The position numbers and the translations under genes were made by a program. Source: CAVSRC01 sp963830205 (GTDB taxonomy: Bacteria; Pseudomonadota; Alphaproteobacteria; Rhizobiales; Kaistiaceae). Taken from it: a DNA stretch of 64,000 bases. The first letter of the stretch is position 1. Each line of letters starts with the position of its first letter. Shown in pieces: positions 45,642 through 54,506 of the stretch. The stretch covers positions 1 to 64,000 of the forward strand of contig CAWHLP010000043.1 in NCBI GenBank assembly GCA_963830205.1, given 5' to 3'. The notes below the pieces were generated by a model. That model made no database searches, was not told where the DNA came from, and was given only the letters and a program-made list of their open reading frames with translations.

Positions 45642-46637
45642 ATGCGCATCTGTGTTTTCGGGGCGGGCGCGATCGGCGGCTACGTCGCCGCCCGCCTGGC
45701 GATAGCGGGCCGGGTGCGGCCGGTGCTCATCGCCCGCGGCGCCCATCTCGACGCCATCCGGGCGAAGGGCCTGACGCTCAGCGAAGGCGGCCGCGACACC
45801 ACGGTCCCCGTCGAGGCCGCCGCCGACGGCGCCGAATTCGGCGAACAGGACTATGTGCTGCTGGCGCTCAAGGCCCATTCGGTGGCGCCGGCGCTCGATG
45901 CCATCGCGCCGCTGCTCGGGCCCGAGACGGCGGTGGTCACCCTGCAGAACGGCCTGCCCTGGTGGTACTTCTACCGGCATGGCGGGCCGCTCGAAGGCAC
46001 CCGGCTGGCCGCGGTCGACCCCACCGGGGCGATCTGGGAGCGCATCGGGCCGGAGCGGGCGATCGGCGGCGTCGTCTATGCGGCGACCGAGGTGACGGCG
46101 CCCGGCGTCATCCGCCATGTCAGCCATTCGCGCCTGTCCCTCGGCGAGCCGTCGGGCGAGACGTCTGAGCGGGTGACGGCGCTCGCCAGGGAGGTGGTCG
46201 CCGCCGGCCTGCAGGCGCCGGTGCGCCCCGATATCCGCACCGAGATCTGGGTCAAGCTGTGGGGCAACCTCTCCTTCAACCCGGTCTCGGCGCTGACCGG
46301 CAAGACGCTGGAGCAGATCGTCACCGATCCCGACTCGCTGAGCGTCGTGCGCGCCATGATGGTCGAGGCCCAGGCGATCGCCGAAAGGCTGGGCGTGCGT
46401 TTCCCCATCGACGTAGACAAGCGCATCGAGGGCGCCCGTCAGGTCGGTGCCCACAAGACCTCCATGTTGCAGGACCTGGAGCGTGGCCGCGCGCTGGAGA
46501 TCGACGCCCTGGTGACGGCCGTGCAGGAGACCGGACGGCTGGCCGGAATCGCCACGCCGGTGATCGACACGGTGCTGGCGCTGACCCGCAGCCTTGCCGT
46601 CGCCCGCGGCTGCTATGCACAGCCGGGCCAGAGGTAA
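45642..46637 (+). CDS. Ketopantoate reductase family protein (PanE-like)
   Basis: 331-residue NADPH-dependent reductase of the ketopantoate reductase/ApbA family. The N-terminal Rossmann loop is CVFGAGAIGGYVAARL, with LLALKAHSV in the NADP domain. The C-terminal helical domain has WVKLWGNLSFNPVSALTG (catalytic Lys and Asn) and HKTSMLQDLERGRALEID (catalytic Asp/Glu region). It is the right length for 2-dehydropantoate 2-reductase, but paralogues of this family act on other 2-keto acids, so the symbol panE is not given. It stands alone between hypE and moaA. Confidence 0.85.
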   Translation: MRICVFGAGAIGGYVAARLAIAGRVRPVLIARGAHLDAIRAKGLTLSEGGRDTTVPVEAAADGAEFGEQDYVLLALKAHSVAPALDAIAPLLGPETAVVTLQNGLPWWYFYRHGGPLEGTRLAAVDPTGAIWERIGPERAIGGVVYAATEVTAPGVIRHVSHSRLSLGEPSGETSERVTALAREVVAAGLQAPVRPDIRTEIWVKLWGNLSFNPVSALTGKTLEQIVTDPDSLSVVRAMMVEAQAIAERLGVRFPIDVDKRIEGARQVGAHKTSMLQDLERGRALEIDALVTAVQETGRLAGIATPVIDTVLALTRSLAVARGCYAQPGQR

Positions 46638-46643
46638 TATATA

Positions 46644-46656
46644 ATATTCGGAATAT
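46644..46656. promoter_or_regulatory. AT-rich palindrome upstream of moaA
   Basis: ATATTC-g-GAATAT is a perfect palindrome in the only AT-rich stretch of the 140-base gap between the PanE-like gene and moaA. It may be an operator or part of the moaA promoter. It does not match the ModE consensus well enough to name. Confidence 0.35.
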
Positions 46657-46779
46657 GATGGAGAAGGTATCTCATAAACTGGATGAGCAACGGCCGGCGA
46701 CATGTTCAACCGGATTGATCGATAGGCTGGAAATACTCCATACTCGCGCTACTTGCTGCTCGGCCAGAACGGAGGGGGG

Positions 46780-47803
46780 ATGGACTTGAGCACGGCCACG
46801 GGACACGCACCGCTCACCGACCGGTTCAGCCGGGCGATCACCTATCTGCGCGTCTCGGTGACCGACCGCTGCGACTTCCGCTGCGTCTACTGCATGGCCG
46901 AGGACATGACCTTCCTGCCCAAGAAGGACGTCCTCAGCCTGGAGGAGCTCGACCGCCTGTGCTCGGCCTTCGTGGCGCGCGGCGTGCGCAAGCTCAGGCT
47001 CACCGGCGGCGAGCCGCTGGTCCGCCGCAACGTCATCAGCCTGGTGCGGTCCCTCGGCCGGCACCTCAAGTCCGGCGACCTCGACGAACTGACGCTGACC
47101 ACCAACGGCTCGCAGCTTGCCCGCTTCGCCGGCGAACTGGTGGAAGCCGGGGTGAAGCGCATCAACGTTTCCGTCGACACCCTTGATCCGGCGAAGTTCA
47201 AGGCGATCACCCGCTGGGGCGACCTTGCCAAGGTGATGGATGGCATCGCGGCGGCCAAGGCCGCCGGCCTCCACGTCAAGATCAACGCCGTGGCGCTCAA
47301 GGGCGTCAACGAGGACGAGATCGACGAGCTGATCCGCTGGACCCACGGCGCCGGCATGGACCTGACGCTGATCGAGACCATGCCGCTCGGCGAGATCGAT
47401 GCCGACCGCACCGACCAGTACCTGCCGCTGAGCCAGGTCAGGGCGCGGCTCGCGCACCACTGGACGCTGACCGACATCCCCGACACCACCGGCGGGCCGG
47501 CGCGCTATGTGCGCATCGGCGAGACCGGCGGGCGGCTCGGCTTCATCACGCCGCTCACCCACAATTTCTGCGAAAGCTGCAACCGCGTGCGGGTGACCTG
47601 CACCGGCACGCTCTACATGTGCCTCGGCCAGGAGGACGCCGCCGACCTGCGCGCGCCGCTCCGCGCCTCCGAGGGCGACGAGGCTCTCCACGCGGCAATC
47701 GACGAGGCGATCGGGCGCAAGCCCAAGGGCCACGACTTCGTCATCGACCGGCTAGCACCAGCGCCCCGCCGTCGCCCGCCACATGAGCATGACGGGCGGC
47801 TGA
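46780..47803 (+). CDS. moaA: GTP 3',8-cyclase MoaA, frameshifted at the C-terminal tail
   Basis: Radical-SAM enzyme for the first step of molybdopterin synthesis. The N-terminal [4Fe-4S]-SAM motif is TDRCDFRCVYCM and SAM binding is at LRLTGGEPLVRR. The C-terminal cluster ligands are in FCESCNRVRVTCTGTLYMC. Near the end, GHDFVIDRLA runs out of frame. Removing one C from the run at 47764-47767 restores APAVARHMSMTGG-stop, with the conserved C-terminal Gly-Gly needed for activity. Restored length is about 340. As printed the frame would run another 1.1 kb across the convergent cyclase gene, which is clearly artificial. The ATG at 46780 follows a purine-rich ggagggggg. Confidence 0.9.
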
Positions 47804-47823
47804 GGTCTTGCGCGCTGATCGCG

Positions 47824-49122
47824 CTACGGATGCGCCATCCGGAAATCGCCGCGGCCGGCGGACTTCGCCTCGTAAAGCGCCGCATCGGACAGCCTGATGA
47901 GCTCGTCCGGCTCGAGACCGTGGTTGGGCGCCAGCGCCACGCCGATGCTGGCGCCGATGTGCAGCGTCTCACCGCCGACCACGAACTCGCGCGCCATCGC
48001 GTCGAGAAGGCGCCGCGCCAGCACCTCGGCGTCGGCCGGCGCGCGAATGCCCGTCTGCAAGACGATGAATTCGTCGCCGCCGATGCGGGCGGCGGTGTCG
48101 GTCGGTCGGGTTTCGTGGCGGAGCCGATCGGCGACTGCCTTCAGCAGGTCGTCGCCGATGGCGTGGCCGTAGCGGTCGTTCACTGGCTTGAAGCGGTCGA
48201 GGTCGAGATAGTGGACCGCGACCGGGCTGCCGCCGCGCGGTATCGCGGCCAGCACCTGGCCCAGACGATCGTGGAGCAGGAGCCGATTGGGCAGGCCGGT
48301 GAGGGTATCGTGATGCGCCATGTGGGCGGTCCGGGCCTGCGCCATCCGGTTCTCGGTGACATCGAGATAGGTCGTGACGAAGCCGCCGCCGGTGACCGGG
48401 ATTCCGCGCACCTCGAGAATGGTCCCGTTGGGCCGACGGCGCTCGTACTGATGCGCCCGCTGTTCCTTCACCCGTGCCAGCCGCCGGCGCACATGCTCTT
48501 CGACATCGCCCGGACCATATTCGCCGCGCTTGGCGTTGAAGCGGAACAGGTCTTCCAGACAGGGGTTTCCCTTGGCGAACAATTCATCCGGGTAATCCAG
48601 CATCTCGCGCAGTCGACGATTGCAGACGACCATCTCCAGATGCTTGTCGAACATGGCGATTCCGCCGGGGAAATTGTCGATCAACACGCTGATCTGGTGT
48701 GCCTTCTGCCGTTGTTCGGTGACATCGACATAGGTCGTGAGAAACCCGCCGCCCTGCAGCGGAACGCCGCGCACCTCGAGCACCATGCCGTTCGGCCGCG
48801 TGCGCTCGTAGACGTGCTCGACCCGTTGTTTGACCAACGCGATGCGTTTGCGCACGTGCTCGTCGATATCGCCGGGGCCATATTCGCCACGCTCGGCGTT
48901 GAAGCGGAACAGATCCTCGATCTTCGGGTTGCCCCCTGAGAACAGTTCCGGGGGATATTCGAGCATCTCTTTCAGGCGCGTGTTGCACACCACGGTGTTG
49001 AGATGCTTGTCGAACATGCAGATGCCCGCCGGGAAGAATTCCGCAATGACCTGCAGTTGATCGATACGCTCGAGCAGGCTTTCGACGTGATGGGCATTCA
49101 GCAAAGGCGATGGCTCCAACAT
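47824..49122 (-). CDS. Diguanylate cyclase with two tandem near-identical PAS domains
   Basis: 432-residue cytoplasmic c-di-GMP synthase. Two PAS (PAS-7-like) domains of about 115 residues form an obvious internal duplication: one has GICMFDKHLNTVVCN and GGGFLTTYVDVTE, the other GIAMFDKHLEMVVCN and GGGFVTTYLDVTE, and both share EDLFRFNA-x-RGEYGPGD. The GGDEF domain starts HDTLTGLPNR, with active site RIGGDEFIV and an intact product-inhibition I-site (RPTD, five residues before GGDEF). No EAL domain and no membrane span. It is convergent with moaA, 20 bases apart. The PAS ligand is unknown. Confidence 0.9.
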   Translation of the reverse strand: MLEPSPLLNAHHVESLLERIDQLQVIAEFFPAGICMFDKHLNTVVCNTRLKEMLEYPPELFSGGNPKIEDLFRFNAERGEYGPGDIDEHVRKRIALVKQRVEHVYERTRPNGMVLEVRGVPLQGGGFLTTYVDVTEQRQKAHQISVLIDNFPGGIAMFDKHLEMVVCNRRLREMLDYPDELFAKGNPCLEDLFRFNAKRGEYGPGDVEEHVRRRLARVKEQRAHQYERRRPNGTILEVRGIPVTGGGFVTTYLDVTENRMAQARTAHMAHHDTLTGLPNRLLLHDRLGQVLAAIPRGGSPVAVHYLDLDRFKPVNDRYGHAIGDDLLKAVADRLRHETRPTDTAARIGGDEFIVLQTGIRAPADAEVLARRLLDAMAREFVVGGETLHIGASIGVALAPNHGLEPDELIRLSDAALYEAKSAGRGDFRMAHP

Positions 49123-49431
49123 GGGCCTTCAGCGTCCGGCTTTGGGATTGCCTCAAGCCTGTCGTGGTATGGTCAAGAACCTTAAAATCTTCGTTTTTTC
49201 AGGCTCATTGCGGGTGCGTGTGCGCGCAATCGCCGCATGGAAGCGGTCATGCACCCGCCGAAGGCGGCCTTTGCCAATGGCAGCCAAGGACGCGCATCCG
49301 ACGACCACCGACCGCGGCAATAGCGGCCACGATTTGCCCCGCTTGCCTCGCGCAAAGGTGACTGTGGACGGGGCGGCTGGAGGGCCTATAACGCGGCGGG
49401 CGAAAGCAAACGCAGGAACATTTCCGCCGGC
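49123..49431. other. Divergent intergenic region before ccdA-like gene
   Basis: About 310 bases that should hold promoters for the minus-strand diguanylate cyclase and the plus-strand membrane protein. No gene, repeat or clear operator was seen; an AT-richer patch at about 49170-49205 could be the core promoter of the cyclase. Confidence 0.35.
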
Positions 49432-50172
49432 ATGGCCATCTCTTCCGTCACCTTCTCGGGCGCCGCCATCGCCGGGCTCGTGTCGTTCCTGTCGCCCTGC
49501 GTGCTGCCGCTGGTGCCGCCCTATCTCTGCTACATGGCCGGCGTCAGCCTCGACCAGCTCACCGGCAAGGACGATGCGCAGGTGGCCCGGCGCACGGTGC
49601 TCATCGCCTCGGTGGCTTTCGTGCTGGGCTTCGCGACCGTCTTCATCGCGCTCGGCGCGGCGGCCTCCGCCATCGGCCAGATCGTGCGCAGCCACATCGA
49701 CGTCCTCTCGATCGTCGGCGGCGTCGTCATCATCGTCATGGGGCTGCACTTCCTCGGCGTCTTCCGCATCGCGCTCCTCAGCCGCGAGGCAAGGGTGCAA
49801 GTGACCAACCAGGCGGCCGGGCCGGTCGGCGCCTATGTCATGGGGCTGGCTTTCGCCTTCGGCTGGACGCCCTGCATCGGCCCGGTGCTGGCAGCGATCC
49901 TGGCGGTCGCCGGCAGCGAGCAGACGGTGAGCCGCGGCGCCCTGCTGCTTGCCGCCTATTCGGCGGGGCTGGGCATTCCCTTCATCGTCGCCGGCCTGTT
50001 CTCCGGGCCGTTCCTCGCCTTCATGCGCCGCTTCCGCGCCCATCTCGGCACGGTCGAAAAGGTGATGGGCGGGCTCCTGGTCATCACCGGCGTGCTGTTC
50101 ATCACCGGCGGCATGGCCACCGTCTCCTACTGGCTGCTGGAGACCTTTCCGGCGCTCTCCAACATCGGCTAA
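49432..50172 (+). CDS. ccdA: CcdA/DsbD-type thiol-reducing membrane protein (cytochrome c biogenesis)
   Basis: 246-residue inner-membrane protein with six spans, moving reducing power from cytoplasmic thioredoxin to the periplasm. The two redox cysteines are in conserved contexts: FLSPCVLPLVPPYLC in the first span and GWTPCIGPVLAAI in the fourth. It lacks the periplasmic alpha and gamma domains of full DsbD, so it is the short CcdA class used in cytochrome c maturation. Monocistronic; followed by glmU. Confidence 0.9.
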   Translation: MAISSVTFSGAAIAGLVSFLSPCVLPLVPPYLCYMAGVSLDQLTGKDDAQVARRTVLIASVAFVLGFATVFIALGAAASAIGQIVRSHIDVLSIVGGVVIIVMGLHFLGVFRIALLSREARVQVTNQAAGPVGAYVMGLAFAFGWTPCIGPVLAAILAVAGSEQTVSRGALLLAAYSAGLGIPFIVAGLFSGPFLAFMRRFRAHLGTVEKVMGGLLVITGVLFITGGMATVSYWLLETFPALSNIG

Positions 50173-50241
50173 ACCGAATCGGCGATAATGCCGGCCACGG
50201 GCGGCCGTGAAGGTCGCCGGAAACGGCCACGCGGGGACACC

Positions 50242-51600
50242 ATGCCGAAACGCTCCTGCCTTGCCATCATCCTCGCCGCCGGCGAGGGCACGCGGATGAA
50301 GTCCACAACGCCCAAGGTCCTGCACAAGGTGGCGGGGCTGCCCATGCTCGGCCACGTGCTCAAGGCAGCCGAAGCGAGCGGCGCCGGCGCGCTCGCCGTG
50401 GTCGTCGGCCCGGGCATGGAGGCGGTCACCGCCTTCCTCGCCAAGGCGGCACCGGCGGCGGAAACCTTCGTCCAGGCCGAGCGGCTCGGCACCGGCCATG
50501 CGGTGCTGGCGGCGAAGAAGGCGATCAACCGCGGCGCCGACGACGTGCTGGTGCTCTACGGCGACACGCCGCTGGTCACCGGCAAGACGCTGTCTCGCCT
50601 GAGGGGTGCGCTCGCTCGCGGCGCCGATATCGCCGTCCTCGGCTTCCGCCCGGCGAACCCATTCGGCTATGGCCGCCTCATCACAGAAGGCCGCCAGCTT
50701 GTGGCGATCCGCGAGGAGAAGGACGCGAGCCCCGAGGAGCGGGCGATTGGCCTGTGCAGCGCCGGCGTCATGGCGTTCCGCGGGGCCGGGCTTGCGCGGC
50801 TTCTCGGCAAGATCGGCACCAACAACGCCAAGGGCGAGTACTACCTGACCGACGCGGTCGCGATCGCCGCCGCCTCGGCGAAAAAGATCGCCGTCGTCGA
50901 GGCCGCGGCCGATGAGGTCGCCGGCATCAATGCGCGCGGCCAGTTGGCCCATGTCGAGGGCATCTGGCAGAGAGAGGCGCGCGAGGCGGCGATGGCCGCG
51001 GGCGTCACCATGATCGCGCCGTCGACGGTGTGGTTCAGCCACGACACCAAGCTCGGCCGCGACGTGACGCTGGAGCCCAACGTCTTCTTCGGCCCCGGCG
51101 TGACGGTCGCCGACAACGTCACCATCCGCGCCAACTGCCACATCGAGGGCGCCACCATCGCCAGCGGCGCGATCATCGGCCCCTTCGCGCGGCTCCGGCC
51201 CGGCGCCGATATCGGCGAGAACGTCCATATCGGCGATTTCGTCGAGGTGAAGTCGGCGCGCCTCGACGCCGGCGCCAAGGCCAACCACCTTGCCTATATC
51301 GGCGACGCCCATATCGGGGCGAAGACCAACATCGGCGCCGGCACCATCACCGCCAACTATGACGGCTTCGACAAGTTCCGCACCGAGATCGGCGCCGGCG
51401 TCTCCATCGGCTCCAACGCGGTGCTGGTCGCGCCGGTGACGATCGGCGAGGGCGCCAGCGTGGCGGCGGGCAGCGTGATTTCCCGCGACGTTCCGGCCGA
51501 TGCTCTGGCGATCGCCCGTGGGCCACAGGTGGAGAAGCCCGGCTGGGCGCGCAAGTTCCGCGAGAAGAAGCTCGCCGACCGGGCGGCAAGGAAGAAGTAG
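50242..51600 (+). CDS. glmU: Bifunctional GlmU (GlcN-1-P acetyltransferase / GlcNAc-1-P uridyltransferase)
   Basis: 452-residue cytoplasmic enzyme making UDP-GlcNAc for peptidoglycan and lipopolysaccharide. The uridyltransferase domain has AIILAAGEGTRMKSTTPKVLH, the Asp of VLYGDTPLV and the base-binding EERAIGLCSAG. The left-handed beta-helix acetyltransferase domain (about 255-440) has hexapeptide repeats and FVEVKSARLDAGAKANHLAYIGDA, plus GAGTITANYDGFDKF. The start at 50242 (MPKRSCLAIILAAG) is preferred over an in-frame upstream start. It precedes glmS, the enzyme that makes its pathway precursor. Confidence 0.96.
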   Translation: MPKRSCLAIILAAGEGTRMKSTTPKVLHKVAGLPMLGHVLKAAEASGAGALAVVVGPGMEAVTAFLAKAAPAAETFVQAERLGTGHAVLAAKKAINRGADDVLVLYGDTPLVTGKTLSRLRGALARGADIAVLGFRPANPFGYGRLITEGRQLVAIREEKDASPEERAIGLCSAGVMAFRGAGLARLLGKIGTNNAKGEYYLTDAVAIAAASAKKIAVVEAAADEVAGINARGQLAHVEGIWQREAREAAMAAGVTMIAPSTVWFSHDTKLGRDVTLEPNVFFGPGVTVADNVTIRANCHIEGATIASGAIIGPFARLRPGADIGENVHIGDFVEVKSARLDAGAKANHLAYIGDAHIGAKTNIGAGTITANYDGFDKFRTEIGAGVSIGSNAVLVAPVTIGEGASVAAGSVISRDVPADALAIARGPQVEKPGWARKFREKKLADRAARKK

Positions 51601-51611
51601 GCCGCGCCGTT

Positions 51612-51719
51612 CCCCGGACGCGCTGCAGCGTGTGAACGCTGCGGCGCAGATCCGGGGCCTACCAGGTTTTTGGATCCCGGTTCTGCAGCGCGGCACTGCG
51701 CACCGCGCTGCGCCCGGGA
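51612..51719. repeat. Pair of palindromic repeats between glmU and glmS
   Basis: Two consecutive hairpin-forming units. The first is bounded by CCCCGGA (51612-51618) and TCCGGGG (51651-51657), with an inner gctgcagcg/cgctgcggc arm. The second is bounded by TCCCGG (51675-51680) and CCGGGA (51714-51719), also with gcgc-rich inner arms. Elements of this shape are common intergenic repeats in Hyphomicrobiales. They lie between glmU and the glmS promoter and may end glmU transcription. Confidence 0.65.
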
Positions 51720-51881
51720 CACGCATTCTCGTTCACCGATTAACGACAACGTCACGACGTCGCACCGTAGCGTGCGCGACCGTCGTATATCAGCGGCGAA
51801 ACAGCTTTTGATTTCCTGCCCTCGGCCGCGGACCGCTACATGGTTGCAGGACAAGGGCAGGACTCGGGGAGTTCTTGGGAC

Positions 51882-53708
51882 ATGTGCGGGATTGTGGGCA
51901 TCCTCGGCCAGGAACCGGTGGCGCCGCTTCTGGTCGATGCGCTGAAGCGCCTGGAATATCGCGGCTATGACTCGGCCGGCGTGGCGACGCTGGAGAAGGG
52001 CCACCTGACCCGCCGCCGGGCGGAGGGCAAGCTGCGCAACCTTGAGGCCAAGCTCGCCAGCCAGCCGCTTGCCGGCCATACCGGCATCGGCCACACCCGC
52101 TGGGCGACCCACGGCGCACCGACCGAAGGCAATGCCCACCCGCATGCGACCGAACGGGTGGCGCTGGTCCACAACGGCATCATCGAGAACTTCCGCGAGC
52201 TGCGCGAGGAACTGACCGCCGACGGCGCCCGGTTCGAGACCGAGACCGACACCGAGGTCGTCGCCCACCTCATCTCCGGCAAGCTCGCCGCCGGCCTGTC
52301 GCCGCGCGATGCGGTGCGCGAGGCCTTGCAGCGCCTGCGCGGCGCCTTCGCCTTCGCCATCATCTTCAACGGCGAGGACGACCTGATGATCGGCGCCCGC
52401 CGCGGCAGCCCGCTCGCCGTCGGCTATGGCGACGGCCAGATGTATTTCGGCTCGGACGCCATCGCGCTCGCCCCGTTCACCGACCGCGTCGCCTATCTCG
52501 ACGACGGCGACTGGGCGGTGCTCACCCGCGCCGGCGCCACCATCTACGACGAGGCCGGCAGCAAGGTGGAGCGGCCGATCGTGCGCACCGCCGCCTCCAG
52601 CCTGCTGGTCGACCGCGGCAACCACCGCCATTTCATGGCCAAGGAGATCCACGAGCAGCCGGAAGTCGTCGGCCATACGCTCGCCCACTATCTCGACCTG
52701 GCCACCGGCCGTTGCGCGCTCCCGGCCGGCTTCGACGTCAGCTTCGGGGCGCTCGACCGCCTGTCGATCACCGCCTGCGGCACCGCCTCCTATGCCGGGC
52801 TGGTCGCCAAATACTGGTTCGAGCGCTTCGCCCGCCTGCCGGTCGACATCGATATCGCCTCGGAGTTCCGCTACCGCGAGCAGCCGCTGGCGCCCAAGGG
52901 CCTGTCGATCGTCATCTCGCAGTCGGGCGAGACCGCCGACACGCTGGCCTCGCTGCGCTACGCCAAGGGCGAGGGACAAAAGGTCGCTGCCATCGTCAAC
53001 GTCGCCGAATCGACCATCGCCCGCGAGGCCGACTACATCCTGCCGACGCTGGCCGGGCCGGAGATCGGCGTCGCCTCGACCAAGGCCTTCACCTGCCAGC
53101 TCTCGGTGCTGGCGGTGCTGGCGATCGCCGCCGGGCGGGCGCGCGGCACGCTCTCGGTCCGCGACGAGGAGAAGCTGGTCGCCGGCCTCTGCGAGGTGCC
53201 GCGCCTGATGAACGAGGCGCTGCGCCTGGAACCCAAGATCGAAGCGCTCGCGCGCGAGATGTCGCACGTCCACCACGTGCTCTATCTCGGCCGCGGCACC
53301 AGCTTCCCGATCGCGCTCGAAGGCGCCCTGAAACTCAAGGAAATCTCCTATATCCACGCCGAAGGCTACGCCGCCGGCGAGCTCAAGCACGGCCCCATCG
53401 CGCTCATCGACGAGGAGATGCCGGTGGTGGTCATCGCGCCCCACGACCACATCTTCGAGAAGACCGTTTCCAACATGCAGGAGGTCGCCGCGCGCGGCGG
53501 CCGCATCATCCTGGTGACCGACAAGAAGGGGCAGGAGGCGGCGGCCATCGACGCCGTCGAGACGCTGATATTGCCCGAGATGCCGGCGAGCGTCGCACCG
53601 CTGGTCTATGCCCTTCCGGTGCAGCTCTTGGCCTATCACACGGCCGTCATATTGGGCACCGATGTTGACCAGCCGAGGAATCTTGCCAAGTCGGTCACGG
53701 TCGAGTGA
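51882..53708 (+). CDS. glmS: Glutamine-fructose-6-phosphate aminotransferase GlmS
   Basis: 608 residues; makes glucosamine-6-phosphate from fructose-6-phosphate and glutamine. After Met removal the catalytic Cys is N-terminal (MCGIVGILG). The glutaminase domain has GHTRWATHGAPTEGNAHPH and HNGIIENF. Two SIS sugar-isomerase domains follow, with TACGTASYAG and ISQSGETADTLASL, and the C terminus ends QPRNLAKSVTVE, the conserved tail. The start at 51882 is fixed by the catalytic Cys. No glmS ribozyme structure was seen upstream; the 5' region holds palindromic repeats. Confidence 0.97.
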   Translation: MCGIVGILGQEPVAPLLVDALKRLEYRGYDSAGVATLEKGHLTRRRAEGKLRNLEAKLASQPLAGHTGIGHTRWATHGAPTEGNAHPHATERVALVHNGIIENFRELREELTADGARFETETDTEVVAHLISGKLAAGLSPRDAVREALQRLRGAFAFAIIFNGEDDLMIGARRGSPLAVGYGDGQMYFGSDAIALAPFTDRVAYLDDGDWAVLTRAGATIYDEAGSKVERPIVRTAASSLLVDRGNHRHFMAKEIHEQPEVVGHTLAHYLDLATGRCALPAGFDVSFGALDRLSITACGTASYAGLVAKYWFERFARLPVDIDIASEFRYREQPLAPKGLSIVISQSGETADTLASLRYAKGEGQKVAAIVNVAESTIAREADYILPTLAGPEIGVASTKAFTCQLSVLAVLAIAAGRARGTLSVRDEEKLVAGLCEVPRLMNEALRLEPKIEALAREMSHVHHVLYLGRGTSFPIALEGALKLKEISYIHAEGYAAGELKHGPIALIDEEMPVVVIAPHDHIFEKTVSNMQEVAARGGRIILVTDKKGQEAAAIDAVETLILPEMPASVAPLVYALPVQLLAYHTAVILGTDVDQPRNLAKSVTVE

Positions 53709-53774
53709 AGCTGTCGCGCTACGGCGCGATCTCTGCCATGATTGCGACGGGGCGGCCTCGGCAGGGATGCAGGC

Positions 53775-54506
53775 ATGGATCCGACAACGGACGACAGCGA
53801 GCCGCGTCATAACGAGTTGTCGCGGCGCGCGACGATGATGCACCGGCTCAGGAATTACTTCCTGACCGGCACCATCATTGCCGCGCCGTTGTTCCTGACG
53901 ATCTACATCACCTGGACCTTCGTGAAGTGGGTCGACAGCTGGGTGACGCCGTTCATCCCGCCGATCTACCGGCCGGACCACTACCTGCCGTTCTCGGTGC
54001 CGGGTTTCGGCCTGGTGGTGGCGCTGGTCTTCCTGAGCATGCTCGGCTTCCTGACCGCCAACTTCGTCGGCCGCCAGACGGTGCTGCTCGGCGAGTTGCT
54101 GGTCGGCCGCATGCCGATCGTCCGCAACCTCTATCGCGGATTGAAGCAGATCTTCGAGACGGTGCTGTCGCGGCGCGCGGGCGCCTTCAAGACCGTGGCG
54201 CTCATCGAATATCCGCGCAAGGGCATCTGGTCGCTGGTCTTCGTGGCGTCGGAGGCACGCGGCGAGATCAGCCACCGCATCGACGATACGGTGGCGGTGT
54301 TCCTGCCGACAACGCCCAACCCGACCTCCGGCTTCCTGCTCTTCGTGCCGCGCTCCGACATGATCATCCTCGACATGACGGTCGAGGATGCGGCCAAGAT
54401 GGTCATCTCGGCCGGCCTGGTGACGCCCGAGTTCACGCCGGAAACCGCGCCCGAGCAGGTGCGCGAAGAGATCAAGCGGCGCTTCAGCCCGCCCTCAGCA
54501 GCCTGA
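53775..54506 (+). CDS. DUF502 family membrane protein
   Basis: 243-residue protein of unknown function found next to glmS/recG in many Hyphomicrobiales. It has two membrane spans (YFLTGTIIAAPLFLTIYITW and VPGFGLVVALVFLSMLGFL) and a cytoplasmic or periplasmic domain with GRMPIVRNLYRGLKQIFETV and PTTPNPTSGFLLFVP, the family signature. Start at 53775 (MDPTTDDSEPRHN). The gene overlaps the convergent recG by 23 bases. Confidence 0.9.
   Translation: MDPTTDDSEPRHNELSRRATMMHRLRNYFLTGTIIAAPLFLTIYITWTFVKWVDSWVTPFIPPIYRPDHYLPFSVPGFGLVVALVFLSMLGFLTANFVGRQTVLLGELLVGRMPIVRNLYRGLKQIFETVLSRRAGAFKTVALIEYPRKGIWSLVFVASEARGEISHRIDDTVAVFLPTTPNPTSGFLLFVPRSDMIILDMTVEDAAKMVISAGLVTPEFTPETAPEQVREEIKRRFSPPSAA

Noticed and set aside
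47804..48939. Reading moaA through to 48939 as a 720-residue fusion
   Set aside because: The extension is antisense to the diguanylate cyclase gene. Removing one C at 47764-47767 restores the conserved MoaA end with its Gly-Gly tail.
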